From positions 248,001 to 312,000 of the forward strand of contig JAIUOC010000002.1 in assembly GCA_020161265.1 (NCBI GenBank): a stretch of DNA of 64,000 nt. The letters run 5' to 3'. The DNA comes from Chloroflexota bacterium. GTDB lineage: Bacteria; Chloroflexota; Chloroflexia; Chloroflexales; Herpetosiphonaceae. A model generated the notes under the pieces. It worked only from the letters and a program-made list of their open reading frames with translations. It ran no database searches and was not told where the DNA came from. Position numbers and translations under genes: made by a program. This document shows positions 55,223 through 62,007 of this stretch, piece after piece (positions within the stretch are counted from its first letter, which is position 1; every line of letters begins with the position of its first letter).

Positions 55223-55246
55223 TTACATTTCCAAGCTCCTTTACCT
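55223..55246 (-). other. Start-stop element (ATG-TAA) with strong Shine-Dalgarno
   Basis: On the minus strand AGGTAAAGGAG is followed seven bases later by ATG directly followed by TAA. The Shine-Dalgarno region aligns with that of the C39-peptidase gene in the second cassette copy, where the ATG opens a real gene. It is either a relic of a replaced gene start or a minimal regulatory uORF. Confidence 0.55.
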
Positions 55247-55265
55247 AATTTAAAGCTCGATCTGA

Positions 55266-55347
55266 TTGAGCAGAGTATAGTGATTGCGCTATAATTGCGC
55301 TGCTAGGATCTCCTAGCGTTCGACGGTGTATGCTAGGAATCCCGAGC
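55266..55347. promoter_or_regulatory. Cassette copy 1: 52-bp conserved block and two operator-like inverted repeats
   Basis: Positions 55266-55317 match 60043-60094 base for base. The block holds TTGAGC, 18-base spacer, TATAAT (plus strand), a minus-strand TATACT (55274-55279), a direct repeat ATTGCGCT at 55283 and 55294 (11-base period), and the inverted repeat GCTAGGATCTCCTAGC at 55302-55317. A second, imperfect copy GCTAGGAATCCCGAGC lies at 55332-55347, 30 bases centre to centre, overlapping the end of the LuxR-like gene. Confidence 0.65.
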
Positions 55348-55557
55348 ATGCTGCGTAGGTTCAATTGCTAGATAGGCAAGAGTGGCACTAACCCGATTAT
55401 CAACGTTGAGTTTGCTATAGATCCGATGCAGGCTGGTTTCGATCGAGCCTTCCGTCATGTGCAGCATATGGGCAATCACTTTGTTGGTTTTGCCTTGAAT
55501 CAGGATTTGCATAATCCGATGTTCGCTGGCGGTAAGTTGGGAAGTAGGTTTTTGCAT
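55333..55557 (-). CDS. Small LuxR-type HTH protein (copy 1)
   Basis: A 74-residue protein that is almost only a LuxR/GerE helix-turn-helix: SQLTASEHRIMQILIQGKTNKVIAHMLHMTEGSIETSLHRIYSKLNVDNRVSAT. It has no receiver or ligand domain. Its twin at 60110 differs at five residues only. The two operator-like inverted repeats of the cassette begin just beyond its stop codon, so autoregulation or control of the downstream secreted-protein gene is plausible. It is divergent from the FHA-winged-helix gene; the gap between them holds an inverted repeat (55626-55645). Confidence 0.85.
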   Translation of the reverse strand: MQKPTSQLTASEHRIMQILIQGKTNKVIAHMLHMTEGSIETSLHRIYSKLNVDNRVSATLAYLAIEPTQHARDS

Positions 55558-55625
55558 AGACGCTCCCTGTGATCTAGTTGATCTGAATGTGCTTTATCGT
55601 ACCCAACACCAGCTTGAAGATCCAT

Positions 55626-55645
55626 TTAGATCGTCTGTAATCTAA
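55626..55645. promoter_or_regulatory. Inverted repeat TTAGAT-N8-ATCTAA
   Basis: A perfect six-base inverted repeat lies in the divergent promoter gap between LuxR copy 1 and the FHA gene, about 40 bases before the FHA start. It is absent from the second cassette. Confidence 0.4.
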
Positions 55646-55684
55646 CTAAAGGTTTTTTAAGTTGCTTGTCGAGGTAACTTGTTT

Positions 55685-56335
55685 ATGATTCATACCACAA
55701 TGGCCTTGGCCAAACTACTTGCCACCGATAGTGTTATTACGCCGCAAAGCTATTTTTTACTTGATCAACCGTGTACACTAGGCCGAATGGTTGATAACAC
55801 AATCCATATCAATAAACGTAATGTTTCACGTTATCATGCTGAAATTTATTTCACCAATGATTGTTTTTGGCTCATCGATCGTGGCAGTCGTAATGGTACA
55901 TTCGTCAATGATTATCAAATCTCAAATGAGCAAGCTTATTGCTTACAAAATAACGATTTTATTGGATTTGGCAATAATCGACGGTTATTAGTATTCATCT
56001 GTGATAATGCCACTACTGAGCTAGAGCATGGTACTGAGTATAATCTCTTATTTATACAAAAAACCATGCAATTTTATTTAAACCAAAACCCCATACCGAT
56101 TCGTACAGGAACAATGAAATTCAAATTATTTAAACATCTTTACGATCATCGTGGGCAGATTTGTTCGCTCGAATCATGTATTTTGGCCTATCAACCGCCT
56201 AATTATCGCTATGACCCAAGCCTGGATAACCCTAACCTACATACTCATATGAGCCAATTACGAATGCTATTAGCAGATATTTATCCTGCTGAGATGATCG
56301 TAACCTATCCAAACCTTGGCTATAAGTTAGTATAA
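55685..56335 (+). CDS. FHA-domain regulator with C-terminal winged helix
   Basis: A 216-residue protein. The FHA domain (about 10-110) has the phosphothreonine pocket CTLGRMVDNTIHI, VSRYHAEI and DRGSRNGTFVND. The C-terminal 75 residues (MKFKLFKHLYDHRGQICSLESCI ... MIVTYPNLGYKLV) match an OmpR/PhoB-type winged helix, including the last hairpin motif with GYKL. This gives a pThr-reading DNA-binding protein. ATG 55685 has GAGG ten bases upstream; the TTG at 55679 is too close. The Ser/Thr kinase gene follows after 11 bases, so kinase and reader are cotranscribed. Confidence 0.85.
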   Translation: MIHTTMALAKLLATDSVITPQSYFLLDQPCTLGRMVDNTIHINKRNVSRYHAEIYFTNDCFWLIDRGSRNGTFVNDYQISNEQAYCLQNNDFIGFGNNRRLLVFICDNATTELEHGTEYNLLFIQKTMQFYLNQNPIPIRTGTMKFKLFKHLYDHRGQICSLESCILAYQPPNYRYDPSLDNPNLHTHMSQLRMLLADIYPAEMIVTYPNLGYKLV

Positions 56336-56346
56336 ATGGTGAGCCT

Positions 56347-58104
56347 ATGCAGGAATTAACGATCTTTGCGAAATCGAGTTTGATTCAACAACGCTATGAA
56401 GTCTATGAGATCATTGGGCGAGGTGGCTCAGGAGTTGTTTATAAAGCGCTTGATACAACGATTCGTCGTTGGGTTGCGATTAAGCAAATCGTGCGTGAGG
56501 ACGGAGATTATCGACGCTTTGTTCAAGAAACCCGTATTTTAGGTGGGCTTAATCATACAGGGTTGCCAGATGTCTATGATTGTTTTGTTGAACAAGCAAT
56601 GTTCTTTTTGGTGATGGAATTAATCGAAGGCGATACATTAGCTGATTTAATCGCTCGTCGGGCAACTTCTGCTACACTAGTACAAGTTTTGGAATGGGCT
56701 AAAAATTTAGGAGCGATTGTAGCATATTTACACAATCAAAATCCCTCAATCATTCATCGAGATATTAAACCGCAAAATATTAAAATAACTGCAAGCGGTA
56801 GTTTGATACTTTTGGATTTTGGGTTGGCCCAAGGATCAGCTCAAGTTACGGCTAATTCAACCCTTGATGAAGCAGCAACTGGATTTAGCCCCAACTATGC
56901 GGCCTTGGAGCAGCGCAATGGCAATCCGGTTAATCAGCGTAGCGATGTATATGCTGTTGCCGCAACCTTATATTATGCCCTAACTGGATACGCACCATGC
57001 GATTCGCTTGAACGAGCAGTGGCAATTGCTGCTGGTTTACCTGACCCGTTGATTGAATTAACCACCCATCGCCCAGAATTGCCTGTTCAGATCTTTCAAA
57101 CACTCCATAAGGCACTCACTTTGAATCCAGATCTGCGGCATCCCACAATTACCGATTTTATTCAGCAATTGTTGAGCGCTGATTCAGTTCAAGCCCTAAA
57201 TCGACGTTGGGTAAATCGGTTAGCTATTGGTTTAGCTAGCCTGATTGGGTTAGTTTTGCTGGCTTATCAAACTGGGCTTGCGACTTATGGGCTACAGCCA
57301 ACTCAGCTACCACAACCAAATGAATTAAGTCAATTACCAAGCTCAACAAGCCAATCAACACCTACCCGTAGCGATTTATGGGCCTTAGAAGCGCCACAAC
57401 CAACGCTTGTACCCACAATTTTACCAATTAGCCAATTGATTGACCCTGCTATTCTTCAAGCCGAAGCCGAACAACTCCGAGCTGAAGCAGCCTTGTGGAC
57501 ACCAATTTTTACTGATACGTTTGATCTCAATCGCCATAGTTGGCCTTTGACCACGACAATCGATGATTATGCCAATAGTACGCTCTCGATTAAGGATGGC
57601 AAACTTATTTTTGATGTAACCTCGATCACCCCAAGCGGCGCAACAGTTTGGGATCTCCACCGAACTATGCCCTATGTTGAAGATTTCGTAATCTCAGTTG
57701 ATATTACTTGTGCGGTTTGTGAACCTTCAACCGAGCCAGGTTTATTGTTTCGCGAGAGCGGTTTGCTCAATGCTGAAACGTATTATTTTTTACGGTATGG
57801 TATCAACCAACGAGTTCGAATTGCCAAGCAACTACCAGATAAAGCAGTCCGGGTGGCATGGGATGTTGCTTCGGTGATCGATACACGTAAGAATCTAACC
57901 AATCATCTTGAATTGATTGTCAAGGGTGATCATATGGCAGTCTTTATTAATAATCAATATGCCTTGAAACTTGAAGATAGTAGCTTTTCTTCTGGCTACC
58001 CGCATATTTTTGTTTGGGTCGATGGGGCCACAACCGAGCAAGTTACCTTTGATAATCTGTATCTCGCAGTGCCACAAGATCAAGTCAATCGGACAAAACG
58101 TTAA
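56347..58104 (+). CDS. Membrane Ser/Thr protein kinase with extracytoplasmic beta-sandwich
   Basis: A 585-residue Hanks-type kinase. The kinase domain (about 17-270) has the Gly loop IGRGGSGVVYKA, Lys46 (VAIK), catalytic HRDIKPQN with Asp139 and DFG Asp157; the activation segment has FSPNYAALEQ. One transmembrane helix (about 290-312, RLAIGLASLIGLVLLAYQTG) and a Pro/Ser/Thr linker separate it from a C-terminal beta-sandwich (about 395-575) of the LamG/DUF1080 type (FTDTFDLNRHSW, LIVKGDHMAVFINNQYAL, VTFDNLYLAVP). This part should be extracytoplasmic and may bind a glycan. The second gene of the FHA operon. Confidence 0.88.
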   Translation: MQELTIFAKSSLIQQRYEVYEIIGRGGSGVVYKALDTTIRRWVAIKQIVREDGDYRRFVQETRILGGLNHTGLPDVYDCFVEQAMFFLVMELIEGDTLADLIARRATSATLVQVLEWAKNLGAIVAYLHNQNPSIIHRDIKPQNIKITASGSLILLDFGLAQGSAQVTANSTLDEAATGFSPNYAALEQRNGNPVNQRSDVYAVAATLYYALTGYAPCDSLERAVAIAAGLPDPLIELTTHRPELPVQIFQTLHKALTLNPDLRHPTITDFIQQLLSADSVQALNRRWVNRLAIGLASLIGLVLLAYQTGLATYGLQPTQLPQPNELSQLPSSTSQSTPTRSDLWALEAPQPTLVPTILPISQLIDPAILQAEAEQLRAEAALWTPIFTDTFDLNRHSWPLTTTIDDYANSTLSIKDGKLIFDVTSITPSGATVWDLHRTMPYVEDFVISVDITCAVCEPSTEPGLLFRESGLLNAETYYFLRYGINQRVRIAKQLPDKAVRVAWDVASVIDTRKNLTNHLELIVKGDHMAVFINNQYALKLEDSSFSSGYPHIFVWVDGATTEQVTFDNLYLAVPQDQVNRTKR

Positions 58105-58156
58105 GTTCTAGATTAAATGAGGCTCAAGGACGAAAGCGACAATCTAGCAAATATGC

Positions 58157-58213
58157 GGCTATTGGCTTGCGCCAGCACTGATCATGATTTCCGTGATGGC
58201 ACAGCCAATAGCC
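58157..58213. terminator. Hairpin between convergent kinase and C39-peptidase genes
   Basis: Eleven-base arms GGCTATTGGCT (58157-58167) and AGCCAATAGCC (58203-58213) enclose a 35-base interior that itself has weaker pairing. There is no T run, but the stem lies just beyond both stop codons. A similar GGCTATTGGCTATTGG string occurs near 54390. Confidence 0.5.
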
Positions 58214-58222
58214 AATTTCCCG

Positions 58223-60004
58223 CTATTGTTGGTGAATTACCAATGGCAAATAGACCAGTTTTTCATCAATCGTATCGGGAGCCGATGGCAAACTGACTTG
58301 GATAATACCTGAAACATTGTTGCTGCTATCGCGGAAGCGTGCATAGTAGGTATCAGCGATTGGCATACTCACATACTGACTAAAAGGTTGCCAGACATCG
58401 CTTGCTTGTTGGTTCGTCCAAAGTTGCATTTCAGCGATTGAGCCTGCATTGCTACTAGCAGCTAGCTCCAAAAACATTTCAGTTTCGGTATTGCTGAATA
58501 ATGTGATGCTGCCAGTGATAACCTCAGTTTGGCTAGCTTGAATTGTTGCTGGAGCTGGGGCAGCTGGCTCAATTACAGGTTCTGCATTCAGCGAACCATT
58601 GCGTCGATAAATTCGCATACCACTTGGTGAGCCACGAAACCATGCTAATGTGCGACTAAGAGTGGTGCGTACACCATTTTTGATTCCAGGATCATTCACC
58701 ATATAATTAGCTGGATTCGTCCCGCTTCCTCCAAGTACCACGATGAAGTGCGTTGAATTAGCGTTGCTTAATTCTACGATGACTGGCCCTTGACGCAGCT
58801 CTTGTTCCAAACGAGCATAACTAAAGCTATTGATTCGTTGGACAAAGCGTACTTTATTATTGCTACAAGGCAGAATTTTAAAGCTGCCCCAATTCATACC
58901 ACAGGCATGATCGCCAAGGCAACTATTGAGGGTGCCTGGATTTTTATCTGCACCATAAAACTGAAAGACCATGGCAACCGAAGTTAATGCACAGCCTACA
59001 TTACCAATGGTATTGTTACATGCTCCAATCCGATTATTCTTCCAAGCTGGATCGGCTTGCCAGAAAAAGGGCACATTCCATGGTGGGTTTGGGCTTGGAG
59101 GTGGCGGCGGTGGCGGGGTTGGTGGGGGACTTGGTGCAGCCAATGAAATATAGATTCGGCGTTGAATATTGTGCCATGAATTACTGATTGTGCTGTGGTA
59201 GCGAATGTGCAGGGTTGCAGCACCAACCGGAAGGGCACGAATATTGATGCTTGCCAGAAAGCCTGTGTTGCGAAAACGCATATCGCCATAAGCATCTTGC
59301 ACATCTTGGCGTGGCTGTCCCGTTGAAACCGCATTGATTAAGCTATTGTTTAGGCGAACTTCGATTGCATCAACGCCTGAAGTTCCGTTAATCGATCCAA
59401 GATCACCTGCCCACCCACGAAGATTGATTTGGCCAAAAACAACCTGATTTTCAAGTGGCTCGTTAATATCACCGACAGGGACTGAAACTGCGGCTGGTTG
59501 GGCAGGGCTACAACTGCCAACCCCAATTCCGGTAATCCGACAATCGGTACGAGCGGCTCGTTGCATAAATGCTTCTTCGCTGAGAATCCCATCATTAGCA
59601 GTTGCATAAATTCTAAAAACTTCTCCAGTATTGGCTTGAGCATTGATAACAACCCGCCACCAACCGCTGGCATTTGGCGTACAACCACCACTGCTTCCAG
59701 CCCGATGGAATAATTCGCTGCGCCAATTGTTGACACTTTCTGAGCGAAATTGAAAATTCGGCGAATCGGCACAAATTCGTAAACCAATGGTCGTTTTGCC
59801 ATTTTCAGCAATAAAAAATATTGGAAGACTATGAACGGTCGATTCGGGTTGGGTGGTATCAATGCTTGTCGTGATAGCGATTGGCTCGGTGGCCCGAGCC
59901 ATATGGCTGCCCCAAAAAAGGCTTTGCAACACGATCAAGCAAGTCATTAAACACTGGCTAAGGCGCAACCATCGATAACGGGGGCTTACTCGGTTATGCT
60001 TCAT
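58223..60004 (-). CDS. Secreted C39-like peptidase with LP tail
   Basis: A 593-residue exported protein. After a signal peptide (LSQCLMTCLIVLQSLFWGSHMA) comes an N-terminal beta-rich region and an Ig-like part (GQINLRGWAGDLGS, VDAIEVRLN), then a poly-Pro linker (about 292-306). The C39_2 peptidase domain follows (about 310-470): VPFFWQADPAWKNN, Cys338 in GCALTSVAMVF and His419 in STHFIVVLGG. The C-terminal part is another beta domain, ending LVYLPLVIHQQ. The ATG has AAAGGAGG just before it and lies 39 bases past the duplicated cassette block, so a promoter there may serve it. Substrate unknown. Confidence 0.85.
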   Translation of the reverse strand: MKHNRVSPRYRWLRLSQCLMTCLIVLQSLFWGSHMARATEPIAITTSIDTTQPESTVHSLPIFFIAENGKTTIGLRICADSPNFQFRSESVNNWRSELFHRAGSSGGCTPNASGWWRVVINAQANTGEVFRIYATANDGILSEEAFMQRAARTDCRITGIGVGSCSPAQPAAVSVPVGDINEPLENQVVFGQINLRGWAGDLGSINGTSGVDAIEVRLNNSLINAVSTGQPRQDVQDAYGDMRFRNTGFLASINIRALPVGAATLHIRYHSTISNSWHNIQRRIYISLAAPSPPPTPPPPPPPSPNPPWNVPFFWQADPAWKNNRIGACNNTIGNVGCALTSVAMVFQFYGADKNPGTLNSCLGDHACGMNWGSFKILPCSNNKVRFVQRINSFSYARLEQELRQGPVIVELSNANSTHFIVVLGGSGTNPANYMVNDPGIKNGVRTTLSRTLAWFRGSPSGMRIYRRNGSLNAEPVIEPAAPAPATIQASQTEVITGSITLFSNTETEMFLELAASSNAGSIAEMQLWTNQQASDVWQPFSQYVSMPIADTYYARFRDSSNNVSGIIQVSLPSAPDTIDEKLVYLPLVIHQQ

Positions 60005-60042
60005 CGGCGGCCTCCTTTTACCTCATTTAACATGTTTGTGGA

Positions 60043-60124
60043 TTGAGCAGAGTATAGTGATTGCGCTATAATTGCGCTGCTAGGATCTCCTAGCTTTAGC
60101 TGATCCATGCTAGGAATCCCTAGC
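60043..60124. promoter_or_regulatory. Cassette copy 2: 52-bp conserved block and two operator-like inverted repeats
   Basis: The same 52 bases as in copy 1 occupy 60043-60094. The inverted repeat GCTAGGATCTCCTAGC is at 60079-60094 and a second, perfect GCTAGGAATCCCTAGC at 60109-60124, centres 30 bases apart and inside a longer palindrome (CCATGCTAGG / CCTAGCATGG). The minus-strand TATACT at 60051-60056 would start transcription about 40 bases before the peptidase ATG. The plus-strand TATAAT at 60067-60072 reads across the LuxR-like gene. Confidence 0.65.
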
Positions 60125-60334
60125 ATGGTTATTGGGTTCAATTGCTAGATAGGCAAGAGTAGCACTAACCCGATTATCAACATTGAGTTTGCTATAGATC
60201 CGATGCAGACTGGTTTCGATCGAGCCTTCCGTCATGTGCAGCATGTGGGCAATCACTTTATTGGTTTTGCCTTGAATCAGGATTTGCATAATCCGATGTT
60301 CGCTGGCAGTAAGTTGGGATAGTGGCGTTGGCAT
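60110..60334 (-). CDS. Small LuxR-type HTH protein (copy 2)
   Basis: The 74-residue twin of the protein at 55333: 69 of 74 residues are identical, with changes at positions 2, 3 and 5 and two near the C-terminus (EPNNHARDS instead of EPTQHARDS). The many synonymous changes are few transitions, so the duplication is recent. It has only the LuxR/GerE HTH. Its own promoter would lie in the 110-base gap before LuxR-like gene 3. Downstream on the minus strand is the C39 peptidase gene, so HTH and exported enzyme could be cotranscribed or the HTH could act on the block between them. Confidence 0.85.
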   Translation of the reverse strand: MPTPLSQLTASEHRIMQILIQGKTNKVIAHMLHMTEGSIETSLHRIYSKLNVDNRVSATLAYLAIEPNNHARDS

Positions 60335-60437
60335 AACTACTCCATATCTAGCCTATTCCAATCAAAATATTTGAAATGGCTACTACATCGCTCGGTCTTG
60401 GGATATTGCTATGATAAGCAATGATCGCGGTAGCCAC

Positions 60438-60459
60438 ATCGCTAATTTTAGCGATTTTT
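60438..60459 (+). terminator. Plus-strand terminator over the end of LuxR-like gene 3
   Basis: Stem ATCGCT / AGCGAT, loop AATTTT, then TTTT. It is oriented for the plus strand, where no gene ends. It could end an antisense transcript from the plus-strand promoter at 60043-60072. Confidence 0.5.
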
Positions 60460-60669
60460 GGCTGTTGTTGTTTGTTGGAATGTTGATAATCTGCGGGCCG
60501 CATGCGCCGCTTGTTGGCGCGATTTCACCCCTAGCTTGCTAGCACTACTACGCAGATGGGTGCGAACTGTCCAGATCGAAATTGATAGGCGCTCAGCAAT
60601 CTCAGCATCACTCCAGCCCTGATCAACTAATGCCAAAACATCGTATTCACGGGCGCTCAGCTTATGCAT
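60448..60669 (-). CDS. Small LuxR-type HTH protein 3
   Basis: A 73-residue protein, again only a GerE-type HTH: KLSAREYDVLALVDQGWSDAEIAERLSISIWTVRTHLRSSASKLGVKSRQQAAHAA. It is clearly distinct from the other two (different recognition helix IWTVRTHL). It lies about 110 bases upstream of LuxR copy 2 on the same strand, making a run of two small regulators before the peptidase gene. A GGAGAC Shine-Dalgarno precedes the ATG. Its targets are unknown. Confidence 0.82.
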   Translation of the reverse strand: MHKLSAREYDVLALVDQGWSDAEIAERLSISIWTVRTHLRSSASKLGVKSRQQAAHAARRLSTFQQTTTAKNR

Positions 60670-60870
60670 ACGCGAGGTCTCCTTATATCAATTGAGCCTT
60701 CTGAATGGTCTAAAGCCAGATGCTGCGCAGCACAAGAACTTGTTGGAATGACTGTAACAGTAGCGGGGTTGTACGAGTTATATTTTTTTAGCACTCAGCT
60801 ATAACTTTGAGCTTTAATCACAATCTGGATGGTTTTTTGGATGCAATCCTATGGATTTGTTGGGGGAACC

Positions 60871-61857
60871 ATGGATCATCGCTATCAAGCCTATACCTTC
60901 GCTGAATTGCTTCGGCTGTTCTTTGAGCGAAGCCGTGAGGAACAGATAAACCAGAATCTGCTAGCCCAAAAAGTTGGTGTAGCAGTGCCAACCTTAAGCA
61001 ACTGGTTTAACGGCAAATACACACCGCGCTTTAAAGATCAAGTCTTGCGGCTCGCGCAAGCACTTGGGCTAACCGCTTTAGAGGCAGATTTATTGCTTTG
61101 TTCGGTCAAGAATGCTTGGAATACCTACGGCACGCCGCATGATGTACTGCAGAAATACACAATTGTGCGCTATCGCGAAGAATTGCTCTCAAGTCGCCAC
61201 AGTGCCAGCACCGACGATATTTCGTTAGCGACGGTACAAGCCACATGGCAACTTTATTTTTATGATCTATTTGTGGGCAATAATCAACATTGGGGGTTAG
61301 GCTATAAAGATGATGGGGTATGTCGAGTTGAACGAACGATCACCGATGGAGCTTATCAACTTACCTTACACAACCGCTTTCATAATGATGTTTTTATCGG
61401 TGGCGATTCCCATTGTTTTGCACCACCGATTTATTATCTCAGTGTTTACGCGAAACGCTGCTCGGGCGGAAGTGAAAATGATGGCTTTGCGCTCATTTTT
61501 GAGGAAATGAGCGATGCTAGCCATGCAATTTTCCGAATCCGCGACCAGCCCCAATTGGCATCGGTGATCAGCACGCGCAATGGTGGCGACAGCTTCCAAA
61601 TCCATCTTGATCGAAAACATGTTGCAACAATTCGTCCAGGCGAGATCAACCAATTAGGCATGTTGGTGATTCATAATCAGCATCGTTTTTTTGTCAATAA
61701 TGTTTGGATTGGCTCAGCCGAAATTGAGCGTATTCCTCATAGTCGGCTTGATGTTGGCATTATTAGCCAATCGATGGTTCCAGTTGTTTGTACCTTCCAA
61801 GATTTTCGGGTCTATATTCCGCCCAATATCTATGAACAACCCGAAATACTAGCTTAG
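60871..61857 (+). CDS. HTH regulator fused to a LamG-like beta-sandwich
   Basis: A protein of about 328 residues. The N-terminal part (5-80) is a Cro/CI-type HTH: NQNLLAQKVGVAVPTLSNWFNGKYTPRFKDQVLRLAQALG. Residues about 125-325 are a beta-sandwich like that of the kinase at 56347: LGMLVIHNQHRFFVNNVWIG corresponds to LELIVKGDHMAVFINNQYAL, and CTFQDFRVYIPP to VTFDNLYLAVP. It has no membrane segment, so it is a cytoplasmic regulator that may bind the same kind of ligand. Of three ATGs (60829, 60841, 60871) the last has GGGGGA upstream. Divergent from LuxR-like gene 3. Confidence 0.78.
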   Translation: MDHRYQAYTFAELLRLFFERSREEQINQNLLAQKVGVAVPTLSNWFNGKYTPRFKDQVLRLAQALGLTALEADLLLCSVKNAWNTYGTPHDVLQKYTIVRYREELLSSRHSASTDDISLATVQATWQLYFYDLFVGNNQHWGLGYKDDGVCRVERTITDGAYQLTLHNRFHNDVFIGGDSHCFAPPIYYLSVYAKRCSGGSENDGFALIFEEMSDASHAIFRIRDQPQLASVISTRNGGDSFQIHLDRKHVATIRPGEINQLGMLVIHNQHRFFVNNVWIGSAEIERIPHSRLDVGIISQSMVPVVCTFQDFRVYIPPNIYEQPEILA

Positions 61858-61917
61858 CTCGAATTAACCCGATGAACGCCAAACCCCCAAAGCATATGAT
61901 CAGTGATCTGGCTTATG

Positions 61918-61950
61918 GCACGGCATTTGAGTCCCCAACCAATGCCGTGC
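61918..61950. terminator. Hairpin after HTH-sandwich gene
   Basis: Perfect ten-base-pair stem GCACGGCATT / AATGCCGTGC, 13-base loop, no T run. It lies between convergent genes. Confidence 0.45.
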
Positions 61951-62007
61951 ACCATTCAACCAAGATTCGTGCGCTTTGTGTCCTTTGTGGTTAACAACTC
62001 CTGATCG

